From: JADLGH01 sp964586675
GTDB taxonomy: Bacteria; Desulfobacterota_D; UBA1144; Nemesobacterales; UBA2774
DNA length: 64,000 nt
Assembly (NCBI GenBank): GCA_964586675.1
Contig: CAZPHQ010000003.1
Span: forward strand, 62,001 to 126,000
Reading direction: 5' to 3'
Part shown: piece by piece, positions 24,995-32,521 of the stretch
Layout of the letters: each line of letters opens with the position of its first letter
Position numbering within the stretch: the stretch's first letter is position 1
Program-made: the position numbers and the translations under genes
The notes under the pieces: generated by a model
Seen by the model: the letters and a program-made list of their open reading frames with translations, nothing else
Told to the model about the DNA's origin: nothing
Database searches by the model: none

Positions 24995-25843
24995 ATGGCA
25001 GCAAAAAAACCGTCGTTTTACAGGGACTATATAGTCCGCCAGCTCCTTATTCTGCTCCTTCTGGCTGCTCACGGCGCAGTGCTCGTTTCGTGCTACACAG
25101 CGCCCGTCACAGGCAGGTCGCAGCTCATCCTCCTCTCGCAGTCAGAAGAGAACCAGATGGGCGTGGCGGCGTTTCAGGAGGTTCTTAAAACTGAAAAGGT
25201 TTCCACGAACGCGCAATATAACGAGGTGGTGACGGACGTCGGCATGCGCATCGCCGCCGTCGCCGACACCCCGACTTACAAGTGGGATTTCAAGGTCATA
25301 GAAGACGACGAGCAGATAAACGCCTTCGCGCTTCCCGGGGGAAAGGTCGCCGTATACACGGGCATACTGCCGGTGGCAGAGAACGAGGCCGGCCTCGCGA
25401 CCGTCATGGCTCACGAAGTGGCGCACGTAGCCGCGAGGCACGGCGGGGAGAGGGTATCGACCGACATACTTGCGCAGATAGGGGCCATGGGCGTCGGCGC
25501 CGCGGTAGGCGGGAGCGATCCTTACATAACCGAAGCCGTCATGCAGGCCTATGGCTTGGGCGTTCAGGTAGGCGGCATTCTCCCGTTCACGCGCGGGCAG
25601 GAAGCGGAGGCCGACCGTATAGGCCTCATCTACATGGCCAAGGCCGGGTACGATCCCAGGGAGGCCGTGGCCTTCTGGGAGCGCATGGACGCCGCCAACA
25701 AGGGTAAGCCCCAGCCGCCCGAATTCCTTTCCACGCATCCGGGATACGGGACTAGGGTGAACAACTTGAAGCAGTGGCTGCCCGAGGCCATTCCCTATTA
25801 CGAAAAGGCGCAGAAGGCCCCGAACAACCCCATAACCAAGTAG
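24995..25843 (+). CDS. M48-family metalloprotease, predicted lipoprotein
   Basis: A 282-residue envelope protease. A positively charged start, a long hydrophobic stretch (about 16-31) and LVSC (Cys33) indicate a lipoprotein signal. The zinc motif HEVAH lies at 140-144, and the third ligand is in GQEAEADRIG near 201-209. The region INAFALPGGKVAVYTGIL before the zinc motif is typical of the BepA/YcaL/LoiP-type M48 proteases that act on outer membrane proteins. The final residues about 225-282 contain a LSTHPGYGTRVNNL segment common in this group. Transcribed alone. Confidence 0.9.
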   Translation: MAAKKPSFYRDYIVRQLLILLLLAAHGAVLVSCYTAPVTGRSQLILLSQSEENQMGVAAFQEVLKTEKVSTNAQYNEVVTDVGMRIAAVADTPTYKWDFKVIEDDEQINAFALPGGKVAVYTGILPVAENEAGLATVMAHEVAHVAARHGGERVSTDILAQIGAMGVGAAVGGSDPYITEAVMQAYGLGVQVGGILPFTRGQEAEADRIGLIYMAKAGYDPREAVAFWERMDAANKGKPQPPEFLSTHPGYGTRVNNLKQWLPEAIPYYEKAQKAPNNPITK

Positions 25844-25915
25844 CCGTGGAGTTATAACCGGCTTACCATTATATTAAGGAGCGGGAGACGCGAACATCCC
25901 GCGAGGTGAACAGCT

Positions 25916-26572
25916 TTGTCCAGGTCCGAGAGGATACGGAAATTCTACGACGAGCTCTACAAAAAATACGGGCCGCAGGGTTGGTGGCCGGGGGATTCTC
26001 CGCTCGAATGTATAGTCGGGGCGATACTCACCCAGAGCACGTCATGGAAGAACGTCGAGAAGGCGATTTCCAACCTTAAAAACGAAGGTCTCCTTTCGGT
26101 CGATAAGCTAAGCCTGGTTACGGCTGAAGAGCTCGCCGAGATGGTGCGCTCCTCGGGCTACTACAACCAGAAGGCCATTAAGATCAAGAATTTCATTTCG
26201 TTTCTTAACGCCGGCTACGGCGGGAGCCTCGAAAAGATGTTCGCGGAAGAAAAATCCGTCCTTAGAGAAAAACTTTTATCCGTAAAGGGCATAGGGCCTG
26301 AAACGGCGGACAGCATATTGCTCTACGCGGGCGGCATGCCGGTGTTCGTGGTGGATGCGTATACGTGGCGGGTTTTGTCACGGCACGGGATCGTTCCGGT
26401 GGAGACGAATTACAGCGAGATGCAGGAGGTTTTTACGGATTCCCTCGACGAGGACGCCGGGCTGTTCAACGAATACCACGCGCTCATTGTAAGGCTGGGA
26501 AAAGAGCACTGCCGAAAAAGTCAGCCAATTTGCGCAGGCTGCCCGCTGGAATTTGATCCGCACTCGGTGTGA
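25916..26572 (+). CDS. Endonuclease III-related DNA glycosylase (MagIII-like)
   Basis: A 218-residue HhH-GPD base-excision repair glycosylase. The N-terminal part has GAILTQSTSWKNVEKAI; the helix-hairpin-helix and catalytic region reads VKGIGPETADSILLYA followed by FVVDAYTWRVL with the catalytic Asp. The Lys used by bifunctional EndoIII (GRKTAN) is a Glu here (GPETAD), as in monofunctional 3-methyladenine glycosylases such as MagIII. Three Cys of the iron-sulfur motif are present (C-x6-C-x2-C), but the fourth is absent because the protein ends EFDPHSV. The start is a TTG at 25916 after AGGTG. An AT-rich island begins within 20 bases of the stop, so the tail may have been altered. Confidence 0.82.
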   Translation: MSRSERIRKFYDELYKKYGPQGWWPGDSPLECIVGAILTQSTSWKNVEKAISNLKNEGLLSVDKLSLVTAEELAEMVRSSGYYNQKAIKIKNFISFLNAGYGGSLEKMFAEEKSVLREKLLSVKGIGPETADSILLYAGGMPVFVVDAYTWRVLSRHGIVPVETNYSEMQEVFTDSLDEDAGLFNEYHALIVRLGKEHCRKSQPICAGCPLEFDPHSV

Positions 26573-26591
26573 TGGATGTCAACATATCAAA

Positions 26592-28778
26592 TTAGGACAC
26601 CTTATTCTCTTTGCAATTTCTGCAATCTCTACACCGAGGAAGAAAATCATCTTTTTTAGAAGTCAAATTTTTCGGTTTCGTTTTCCAACTATGCCCATTG
26701 GGACACTTCAACCATATATTTGCAGAGGACGCCGGCCCGATTTCATATGGAGATAATCCGATATTCCTTTCATAATCCCAGTAAGAAGTTTTATTAGGAA
26801 ATAGTGCTCCAAAGCTTTCTTCCAGTGATCTTTTAGCTCGGCTATCTATAGCACATTTACTACAACCATGTCCGGCAGCCTTATTGGCAATTGTGGAAAG
26901 TGTAACATGGCCTTTACTGAGACATTTAAAGTATGCCTTTTTACCGGACCGAGATGAAACATCCTCTGGTCTTAAATCTCCATTCTTATCATAATCCCAT
27001 TCTCTTGCGGCATTAGGAAATAAGTCTGCAAAGCTATTACCAGGTAGGGCTGTCTTCCTCTGACTCATGAGAAAATCAAACTCAGATTCGTTTTGAAACG
27101 ATGTAGTGGAAAGATATGTATCAATCTTTTGCATATGGCCTATATCTAAATGAACTCTTTTCTGTATTGCTTTTAAAATATTCTTGATAGTCGAGACGTT
27201 ATTTATTTCCTTTGGAATGAGTAAATCATCATCTTTCAATTTTTGTAGTCGTTTATCTCTTACTCGAATCAATACGATTTTATTGAGATTGAGCATTCTC
27301 TCCTTATTACGGTCATTATCCTCTTTGCCCTGATGCCATGGATAACCATCATATTCAATTGCTAATTTATAATCCGAAACAAAAATATCACATTCACAGC
27401 CGAACATTTTATGACGGTGTTCAAGTGTATCAAATATCATCTTGAGTTCTGTATATATCCTAAGTTCAGATGCAGAAGTTTGAGAATAACAATTTGGACA
27501 CCCCCTCCCACTGGCGGTTCTGTGGTTAACCGTGTCTTTCCATGTGTGTCCTTTCTTACATAACCACCATAAACTTTTATTTGAACATGGACTTATTTCA
27601 CAAAGATTCAAGCTATGATTTTTTGAAGGATGCAACTCATTCGCTATTTCTGGAAAATTTTTTCGTAAGTTCCATTCTTGTGTTGCTAAATGTCCTGAAC
27701 AATAAGGACAGCCACTTTTTCTGTTGGTTCTTTGGTTGGGACTAACTGACCAACTATGACCTTTCTCACATTTCCAAAAATATTTTTTTTGAGTTCCAGG
27801 AGCAATTTCATAAGGAGATTTTTGATTATTCTGATAATCCCACTCTTTCTCTAGAGATGGATATAAAGCGCCTAAAGAGTTGTGTCTAACTATTTTCTTG
27901 TTATTACAAATAGGGCATTGTCTTCCACGCCTTGTTCTATTACTAATACTAGCTTCAAATTCTTGCTTGCAAATATTGCATATCCACCACACACTTCTTC
28001 CTGATTTCATGGTTACATCCCATGGAGTTAAATCACCATTTTTCGTCGGATGCCACTCATCGGCTTTCTCTGGGCAAGCCAAAGCCAAACAGTTTTTGCT
28101 TGGATTTCTTTTGCTGGTTATTCTTCCTGCACATATTGCACATCTCGTGCTTCTTCTTACCCTATCTGCAATTTTACATGACCATTGATATCCGCATACG
28201 CTACATATCCAATTCACCTTTTTGGCTGAGCCGTAAGATAAGTTCTCCGGCTCAAGACCTCCATTTTTCGAATAATCCCATTCGCTAAATATGTCCGGAT
28301 AGTTAATGACAAAGGAGTTCTTTTCGGAAACTTTCCTACCCGAGCAATAAAGACAACCCTGACTATGTATCGTTCTATTAGAAATGTAAGCTTTCCATTC
28401 ACCATTGCATCGTATGCACTTCCACCATACTTTTCTACGTGATCCATAACTAAAATCCTGAGGGTTTAAATTTCCATTACGTAACAGATGCCACTCTCTG
28501 ACCAAATCGGGATAATTAACAATTAATGAGTTCCTCTTGGAAACTCTCTTTCCGGAGCAATAAGGGCATCCCTGTCCATGTATTGTTCTGTTAAAAATGT
28601 AAGTTTCCCATTCACCCTCACATTTTAAACATTGCCACCATACCAGTTTATGTGACCCATAGGTAAAATTATCAGGACTTGCAATTCCGTTACGGGATGG
28701 ATGCCACTCTTTAATCAAATTCGGATGAGAGATTGATAGGTTTATATGATCTTCCACAAATATCTTATAGTACAGCAA
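26592..28778 (-). CDS. Treble-clef zinc-repeat protein with embedded Vsr/DUF559-like nuclease
   Basis: A 728-residue protein with eight copies of a roughly 65-residue unit (DUF4379 type). Each unit has EW[HD]xxxNG, a G-S turn, WWxC, a second ligand (C or H), NRT and GCPxC. Units lie at about 13-77, 84-148, 154-218, 229-293, 300-362, 368-431, 581-645 and 653-722. Units 1-4 use four Cys; units 5-8 use C-H-C-C. Between units 6 and 7 (about 434-545) is a PD-(D/E)xK-type nuclease resembling DUF559/Vsr: Asp464, then LAIEYDGYPWH with Glu475, Asp477 and His482, and IRVRDKRL. The gene is strikingly AT-rich against its neighbours, indicating transfer. The apparent start is TTG and is uncertain. DNA binding and cleavage, perhaps in defence or repair, is inferred. 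Confidence 0.85.
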   Translation of the reverse strand: MLYYKIFVEDHINLSISHPNLIKEWHPSRNGIASPDNFTYGSHKLVWWQCLKCEGEWETYIFNRTIHGQGCPYCSGKRVSKRNSLIVNYPDLVREWHLLRNGNLNPQDFSYGSRRKVWWKCIRCNGEWKAYISNRTIHSQGCLYCSGRKVSEKNSFVINYPDIFSEWDYSKNGGLEPENLSYGSAKKVNWICSVCGYQWSCKIADRVRRSTRCAICAGRITSKRNPSKNCLALACPEKADEWHPTKNGDLTPWDVTMKSGRSVWWICNICKQEFEASISNRTRRGRQCPICNNKKIVRHNSLGALYPSLEKEWDYQNNQKSPYEIAPGTQKKYFWKCEKGHSWSVSPNQRTNRKSGCPYCSGHLATQEWNLRKNFPEIANELHPSKNHSLNLCEISPCSNKSLWWLCKKGHTWKDTVNHRTASGRGCPNCYSQTSASELRIYTELKMIFDTLEHRHKMFGCECDIFVSDYKLAIEYDGYPWHQGKEDNDRNKERMLNLNKIVLIRVRDKRLQKLKDDDLLIPKEINNVSTIKNILKAIQKRVHLDIGHMQKIDTYLSTTSFQNESEFDFLMSQRKTALPGNSFADLFPNAAREWDYDKNGDLRPEDVSSRSGKKAYFKCLSKGHVTLSTIANKAAGHGCSKCAIDSRAKRSLEESFGALFPNKTSYWDYERNIGLSPYEIGPASSANIWLKCPNGHSWKTKPKNLTSKKDDFLPRCRDCRNCKENKVS

Positions 28779-29049
28779 CTTAGAGTTTTGGTTTTATTTT
28801 ATCATTCTAAGAATTTTGTTCATAGCCCAACCCGAAATGTAACCTTCCCCCCTAGTTTTTGGACATTAGTAAGGAATTTCATATACATACCGAAACCTGA
28901 AACTAAGAGAGAGAAAAGTCTTCTGCTTGAGAGAGAAACAACTTTGAAAATGCAGGTATCCGCTCGAATTCGACCCCCACTTCGTATAAACGGGGGAACT
29001 CAACCGGACCGATTTAGCTTTGAACCAGTGTCCTGCCGGAAACAGCAAA
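28779..29049. other. Gene-free stretch between the AT-rich island and rplT
   Basis: No credible coding region. The left half is AT-rich like the island. Near 28974-28996 a CCCCC/GGGGG stem with a 13-base loop is visible, beside the palindrome TCGAATTCGA. I could not match it to a tRNA, tmRNA or riboswitch, and I saw no direct repeats flanking the island. Confidence 0.4.
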
Positions 29050-29075
29050 GCCGCCCGAAGGCGGCCTCTTTGTAT
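29045..29075 (-). terminator. Terminator hairpin after rplT
   Basis: GCCGCC-CGAA-GGCGGC at 29050-29065 is a six-pair GC stem with a tight tetraloop, extended by AAAG/CTCTTT on its flanks. It lies about 34 bases past the rplT stop; T-rich tracts occur on both sides, so it may work in both directions. Confidence 0.65.
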
Positions 29076-29098
29076 TCTATCTTAAAAAATCAGTATGC

Positions 29099-29452
29099 TC
29101 AGTTAAGCCCGCTTCTGGCGACGTCTACGACTGCCTTGAAGCTCTCGGGCTCCCTGATAGCCATTTCGGAAAGCGACTTTCTGTCGAGCTCGACGCCGGC
29201 TTTCTTGAGCGCACCCATGAAGCTGCTGTACGAAAGACCATAGGGCCTCACGGCTGCGTTGATCCTGACAATCCAGAGCTTCCTGAAGTCTCTCTTCTTG
29301 AGGCGCCTGTGCCTGAAGGCATAGGCCATGGCCCGGAGTACTGTTTCCTTGGCGCGCCTTACGTTATTCTTCCTTCTGCCCCAGTATCCCTTGGCGCTCT
29401 TAAGGAGCCTCTTTCTCCTCTTCCTGGATGCTACCCCTCTTTTTATTCTCAT
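29099..29452 (-). CDS. rplT: 50S ribosomal protein L20
   Basis: A 117-residue, very basic protein that binds 23S rRNA early in large-subunit assembly. The sequence MRIKRGVASRKRRKRLLKSA begins the family pattern; KGYWGRRKNNVRRAKETVLRA and WIVRINAAVR are also typical, and the length is exact for L20. It is the last gene of thrS-infC-rpmI-rplT; in other bacteria L20 represses this operon by binding its mRNA, but no such site is demonstrated here. Confidence 0.98.
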   Translation of the reverse strand: MRIKRGVASRKRRKRLLKSAKGYWGRRKNNVRRAKETVLRAMAYAFRHRRLKKRDFRKLWIVRINAAVRPYGLSYSSFMGALKKAGVELDRKSLSEMAIREPESFKAVVDVARSGLN

Positions 29453-29508
29453 TTCCTGCTCCCTTTCGAGATATTATACCGCTTCTGTTCCTGCCCGAAT
29501 ATGTCGTA

Positions 29509-29712
29509 TTACTTATAAGGTATGTAGGACCTTATCCTTAACGCCGCCGTCCCGTCGATGAAGTCGGCGGAGCCCAGTCTTCTCATGCGCTTCCGCCCCT
29601 TTTTTTCGTTCGAGTGGCTTTTGCTGCCGTGGTATCTTTTTATCTTGCCCGAGCCCGTGACCTTGAACCTCTTTGCGGCGCTTCTGTTCGTCTTAACCTT
29701 CATTTTTGGCAT
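29509..29712 (-). CDS. rpmI: 50S ribosomal protein L35
   Basis: A 67-residue basic ribosomal protein. MPKMKVKTNRSAAKRFKVTG and RKRMRRLG are characteristic of L35. The start chosen (29712) lies inside the end of infC, giving a 20-base overlap; the next in-frame ATG (29703) still overlaps. This matches the usual tight infC-rpmI coupling. rplT follows 56 bases later. Confidence 0.97.
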   Translation of the reverse strand: MPKMKVKTNRSAAKRFKVTGSGKIKRYHGSKSHSNEKKGRKRMRRLGSADFIDGTAALRIRSYIPYK

Positions 29713-30262
29713 TTTCTTTCCCGCCTTGTCCTGTGCTTTTCTTTGGTGAAATCACCATAATCAGATTCTTGCCTTCGAGCCTCGGGGGCATATCGACCCC
29801 GCCTATGTCCGCCACCCGCTCGAGTATCCTGTTAGCGAGCGCCCGGCCGAGCTCGGGATGAACTATTTCCCTGCCCCTGAAAAATATCCTTATCTTCGCC
29901 TTGTTTTCGTCCTCTAAAAACTCCCTTATCCGGGTGATTTTAACGTCGAGGTCGTGATCCCCGATGTTCGGACGAAATTTTATTTCCTTTACCGTATGAA
30001 CTTTCTGCTTCTTGGCGTTGGCCTGCTTCTTGAGCTCGTACTTGTATTTCCCGAAGTCCATCATCCGGCATACCGGAGGATTGGCGTTCGGGGCCACTTC
30101 GACGAGGTCTACGCCCCTTTCTTCCGACATCGCGAGGGCGTCTTTTATCGGCACTACGCCAAGCTGCTGGCCGTCTTCGGATATAAGGCGCACTTCCCTG
30201 GCCCTTATCCGCTGGTTTATACGGACTTCAGGCTCCCTGCTGCTTCCTTTTGCGCTCCTCAC
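29693..30262 (-). CDS. infC: Translation initiation factor IF-3
   Basis: Binds the 30S subunit and checks start-codon/initiator-tRNA pairing. The 189 residues show an N-terminal domain with RINQRIRAREVRLI and GVDLVEVAPNANPPVCRMMD, a Lys-rich linker (KKQANAKKQK), and a C-terminal domain with FRPNIGDHDLDVKITRIREF and FRGREIVHPELG. The best start is a GTG at 30260-30262 that overlaps the thrS stop (GTGA), rather than the AUU start well known for infC in enterobacteria, so start-codon autoregulation would be absent or different here. Confidence 0.97.
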   Translation of the reverse strand: MRSAKGSSREPEVRINQRIRAREVRLISEDGQQLGVVPIKDALAMSEERGVDLVEVAPNANPPVCRMMDFGKYKYELKKQANAKKQKVHTVKEIKFRPNIGDHDLDVKITRIREFLEDENKAKIRIFFRGREIVHPELGRALANRILERVADIGGVDMPPRLEGKNLIMVISPKKSTGQGGKENAKNEG

Positions 30263-32196
30263 GAGGGACTACCCGCCTCCCTCCAGGTGCCGGGGTTTAA
30301 CTCGCCGGCTATTTGCGCGAGGAATTCGTCTATCGTGGCGGGAGGAATGTTGGCTCCTCCGAGCTTCCGCAGGGCAACGGTTCGCGTCTCCATCTCGTTC
30401 TTACCGACCACCAGCAAATACGGAATCTTTTCTAACTGCGCCTCCCTTACCTTCAATCCCAGTTTTTCATTCCTTATATCTTTTTCTACTCTGATACCCT
30501 TCTCCTTTAATATCTGATAAAGCTCTTCGGCGTACCCGGCCTGCTCGTCCGCTATGGTCGCTATCCTGACCTGAACCGGGCTGAGCCAGAGCGGGAATGC
30601 GCCGCCGTAATGCTCTATCAGCACTCCGAAAAAACGCTCCATGGAGCCGAATATGGCCCTGTGGATCATAATCGGCCTGTGCCGGGCGTTATCCTCCCCG
30701 ACATAGGTCATACCGAACCTTTCGGGAAGGTTAAAATCTACCTGAACTGTTGAGCACTGCCAAGCTCTGCCCAAAACATCTTTAATTTTAAGGTCAATCT
30801 TCGGTCCGTAAAAGGCCCCGCCCCCCTCGTCGACTTCATGGGGAAGCCCCCTGGCTTCGAGCGCGTCGCGGAGGGCCTCGGTAGCCTTGTCCCACCCGTC
30901 CACTTCCCCTACGAACTTTTCGGGCCTAGTCGAAAGGTATATCTCGTAATCGTCGAAGCCGAACGTTTTAAGGAACAGCATCGTGAGGTCGAGAACCCCT
31001 ATGACCTCGCTCTCCATCTGGTCGGGCCGGCAGAATATATGGGCGTCGTCCTGAGAGAAGCCCCTGACACGGAGAAGGCCGTGCAGCACGCCGGAGCGCT
31101 CATAGCGGTAAACGGTGCCGATTTCGGCCCATCTGAGGGGCAGATCCCTGTAGCTCCTGACGCCGGTTTTATAGATCATTATATGGAAAGGGCAGTTCAT
31201 CGGCTTTAACTGATATTCCGTGTTCTCCATTTCCATGCGGGGGTACATGTTCTCCCTGTAGAAGTCCACGTGGCCGCTCGTTTTCCAGAGGTCAATTTTC
31301 GCTATGTGAGGTGTATACAAGAGATCGTATCCGGCGCGCTCGTGCTCCTTTCTCCAGAAGTCTTCGATGACGCGCCTGACCCTGGACCCTTTCGGATGCC
31401 AGAGAACGAGCCCCGCGCCCGTTTCGTCCTGTATGGAGAAAAGGTCGAGCTCCTTTCCGAGCTTTCTGTGGTCGCGCTTTTTCGCCTCTTCGAGCTTGTC
31501 GAGGTAGGCCTTAAGCTCTTTTCTGTCCCAGAACGCGGTGCCGTATATGCGCTGGAGCATCGGGTTCTTTTCGTTTCCCCTCCAGTAGGCCCCGGCGGCA
31601 GTCAAAAGCTTGAACGCCTTCACGTCGCCTGTAGAAGGAGCATGAGGGCCCCGGCAGAGGTCGTGCCAGGTTTCCTGGTCGTATATGGTTATCTGGTCCG
31701 CTTCGGGAAGGTCGTTTATTATTTCGACTTTATAATTTTCGCCCTCGTCCGTAAATATTCTTATCGCCTCTTCCCTCGAAACCTTTTTTCTGACGAGTGG
31801 CTTCTTACGACCGACTATCTCCTTCATCTTCTCTTCTATGCTTTCGAGGTCCTCGGGCGTGAAGCCGCGCGGGAAGTCGAAGTCGTAGTAAAAGCCGTTC
31901 TCGATGACAGGGCCTATAGTGACCTTCGCTTCGGGGAAAAGTGACTGCACTGCTTCGGCCATGACATGGGCCGCCGTGTGCCTGATGAGAGCGAGGCCGT
32001 CCTCCGAGCCCTCTTTCACAGGCTCGAGCGCAGCGTCGGAATCGACTTCGTGCCAGAAATCTTCCAGCTTTCCGTTAACCTTCGCGCCGATGGCGGCTTT
32101 CGCTATGCCGGTTGAGTTTATTATCTCTCCTACGGTAGTGCCCTTTGGAAAGGCCTTTTCCGACCCGTCGGGGAGGGTTATTCGAACTTCTTCCAT
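30259..32196 (-). CDS. thrS: Threonyl-tRNA synthetase
   Basis: Charges tRNA-Thr. The 645-residue class II enzyme has an N-terminal TGS domain (residues 1-61), an editing domain with the metal motif HTAAH at 73-77 and a later zinc-site partner, and a catalytic core that includes MNCPFHIMIY and RVRGFSQDDAHIFCR, followed by an anticodon-binding domain. The ATG follows GGAGAT by two to four bases. It overlaps infC by four bases, and a tRNA-Val gene ends 16 bases upstream, so tRNA and synthetase mRNA are probably cut from one transcript. Confidence 0.98.
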   Translation of the reverse strand: MEEVRITLPDGSEKAFPKGTTVGEIINSTGIAKAAIGAKVNGKLEDFWHEVDSDAALEPVKEGSEDGLALIRHTAAHVMAEAVQSLFPEAKVTIGPVIENGFYYDFDFPRGFTPEDLESIEEKMKEIVGRKKPLVRKKVSREEAIRIFTDEGENYKVEIINDLPEADQITIYDQETWHDLCRGPHAPSTGDVKAFKLLTAAGAYWRGNEKNPMLQRIYGTAFWDRKELKAYLDKLEEAKKRDHRKLGKELDLFSIQDETGAGLVLWHPKGSRVRRVIEDFWRKEHERAGYDLLYTPHIAKIDLWKTSGHVDFYRENMYPRMEMENTEYQLKPMNCPFHIMIYKTGVRSYRDLPLRWAEIGTVYRYERSGVLHGLLRVRGFSQDDAHIFCRPDQMESEVIGVLDLTMLFLKTFGFDDYEIYLSTRPEKFVGEVDGWDKATEALRDALEARGLPHEVDEGGGAFYGPKIDLKIKDVLGRAWQCSTVQVDFNLPERFGMTYVGEDNARHRPIMIHRAIFGSMERFFGVLIEHYGGAFPLWLSPVQVRIATIADEQAGYAEELYQILKEKGIRVEKDIRNEKLGLKVREAQLEKIPYLLVVGKNEMETRTVALRKLGGANIPPATIDEFLAQIAGELNPGTWREAGSPS

Positions 32197-32212
32197 AATC
32201 TCCAGTAGTGCG

Positions 32213-32287
32213 TGGTGAGCACGGCAGGATTTGAACCTGCGACCTCTTGCGTGTCAAGCAAGCGCTCTCCCCCTGAGCTACGCGCTC
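32213..32287 (-). tRNA. tRNA-Val (GAC anticodon)
   Basis: Reading the minus strand, a complete cloverleaf forms: acceptor GAGCGCG with CGTGCTC, D arm GCTC/GAGC, anticodon stem CTTGC/GCAAG around loop TTGACAC (anticodon GAC), and a T arm with GCAGG/CCTGC around TTCAAAT. The 3' CCA is encoded at 32213-32215. It lies directly upstream of thrS in the same direction. Confidence 0.93.
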
Positions 32288-32400
32288 CAAATTCAAAGAA
32301 GAGTGATATTTTCTTATATAATACCACGCCTGTCAAGCTGCGCCGAGCCGCGAATTTTTGCCACGGCACCCAAATTTTGGTAACCTTAGGCCCTATGCGT

Positions 32401-32475
32401 TGGGGCGTCGTCTAATTGGCAGGACTCAGGCCTTTGGAGCCTGCTGTGGTGGTTCGAGTCCACCCGCCCCAGCCA
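32401..32475 (+). tRNA. tRNA-Gln (TTG anticodon)
   Basis: A standard cloverleaf: acceptor TGGGGCG with CGCCCCA, anticodon stem CAGGC/GCCTG around loop CTTTGGA (anticodon TTG), T arm GGTGG/CCACC around TTCGAGT, and an encoded CCA. The U1-A72 first pair is typical of glutamine tRNAs. It is divergent from tRNA-Val and 46 bases upstream of pcrA. Confidence 0.95.
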
Positions 32476-32521
32476 TATAAATCGAAGGTTTTCTCACCCT
32501 CGCCACATTTTCTGAGCACAC

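Noticed and set aside
28960..29010. Possible tRNA fragment serving as integration site of the AT-rich island.
   Set aside because: No T-arm or acceptor pairing could be built on either strand, and no matching copy was seen at the other end.
32331..32336. TTGACA on the minus strand upstream of tRNA-Val as a promoter.
   Set aside because: The TA-rich candidates TATTAT and TATATA lie too close (about 8-11 bases), and the hexamer at 17 bases is poor, so no clear -10 could be assigned.
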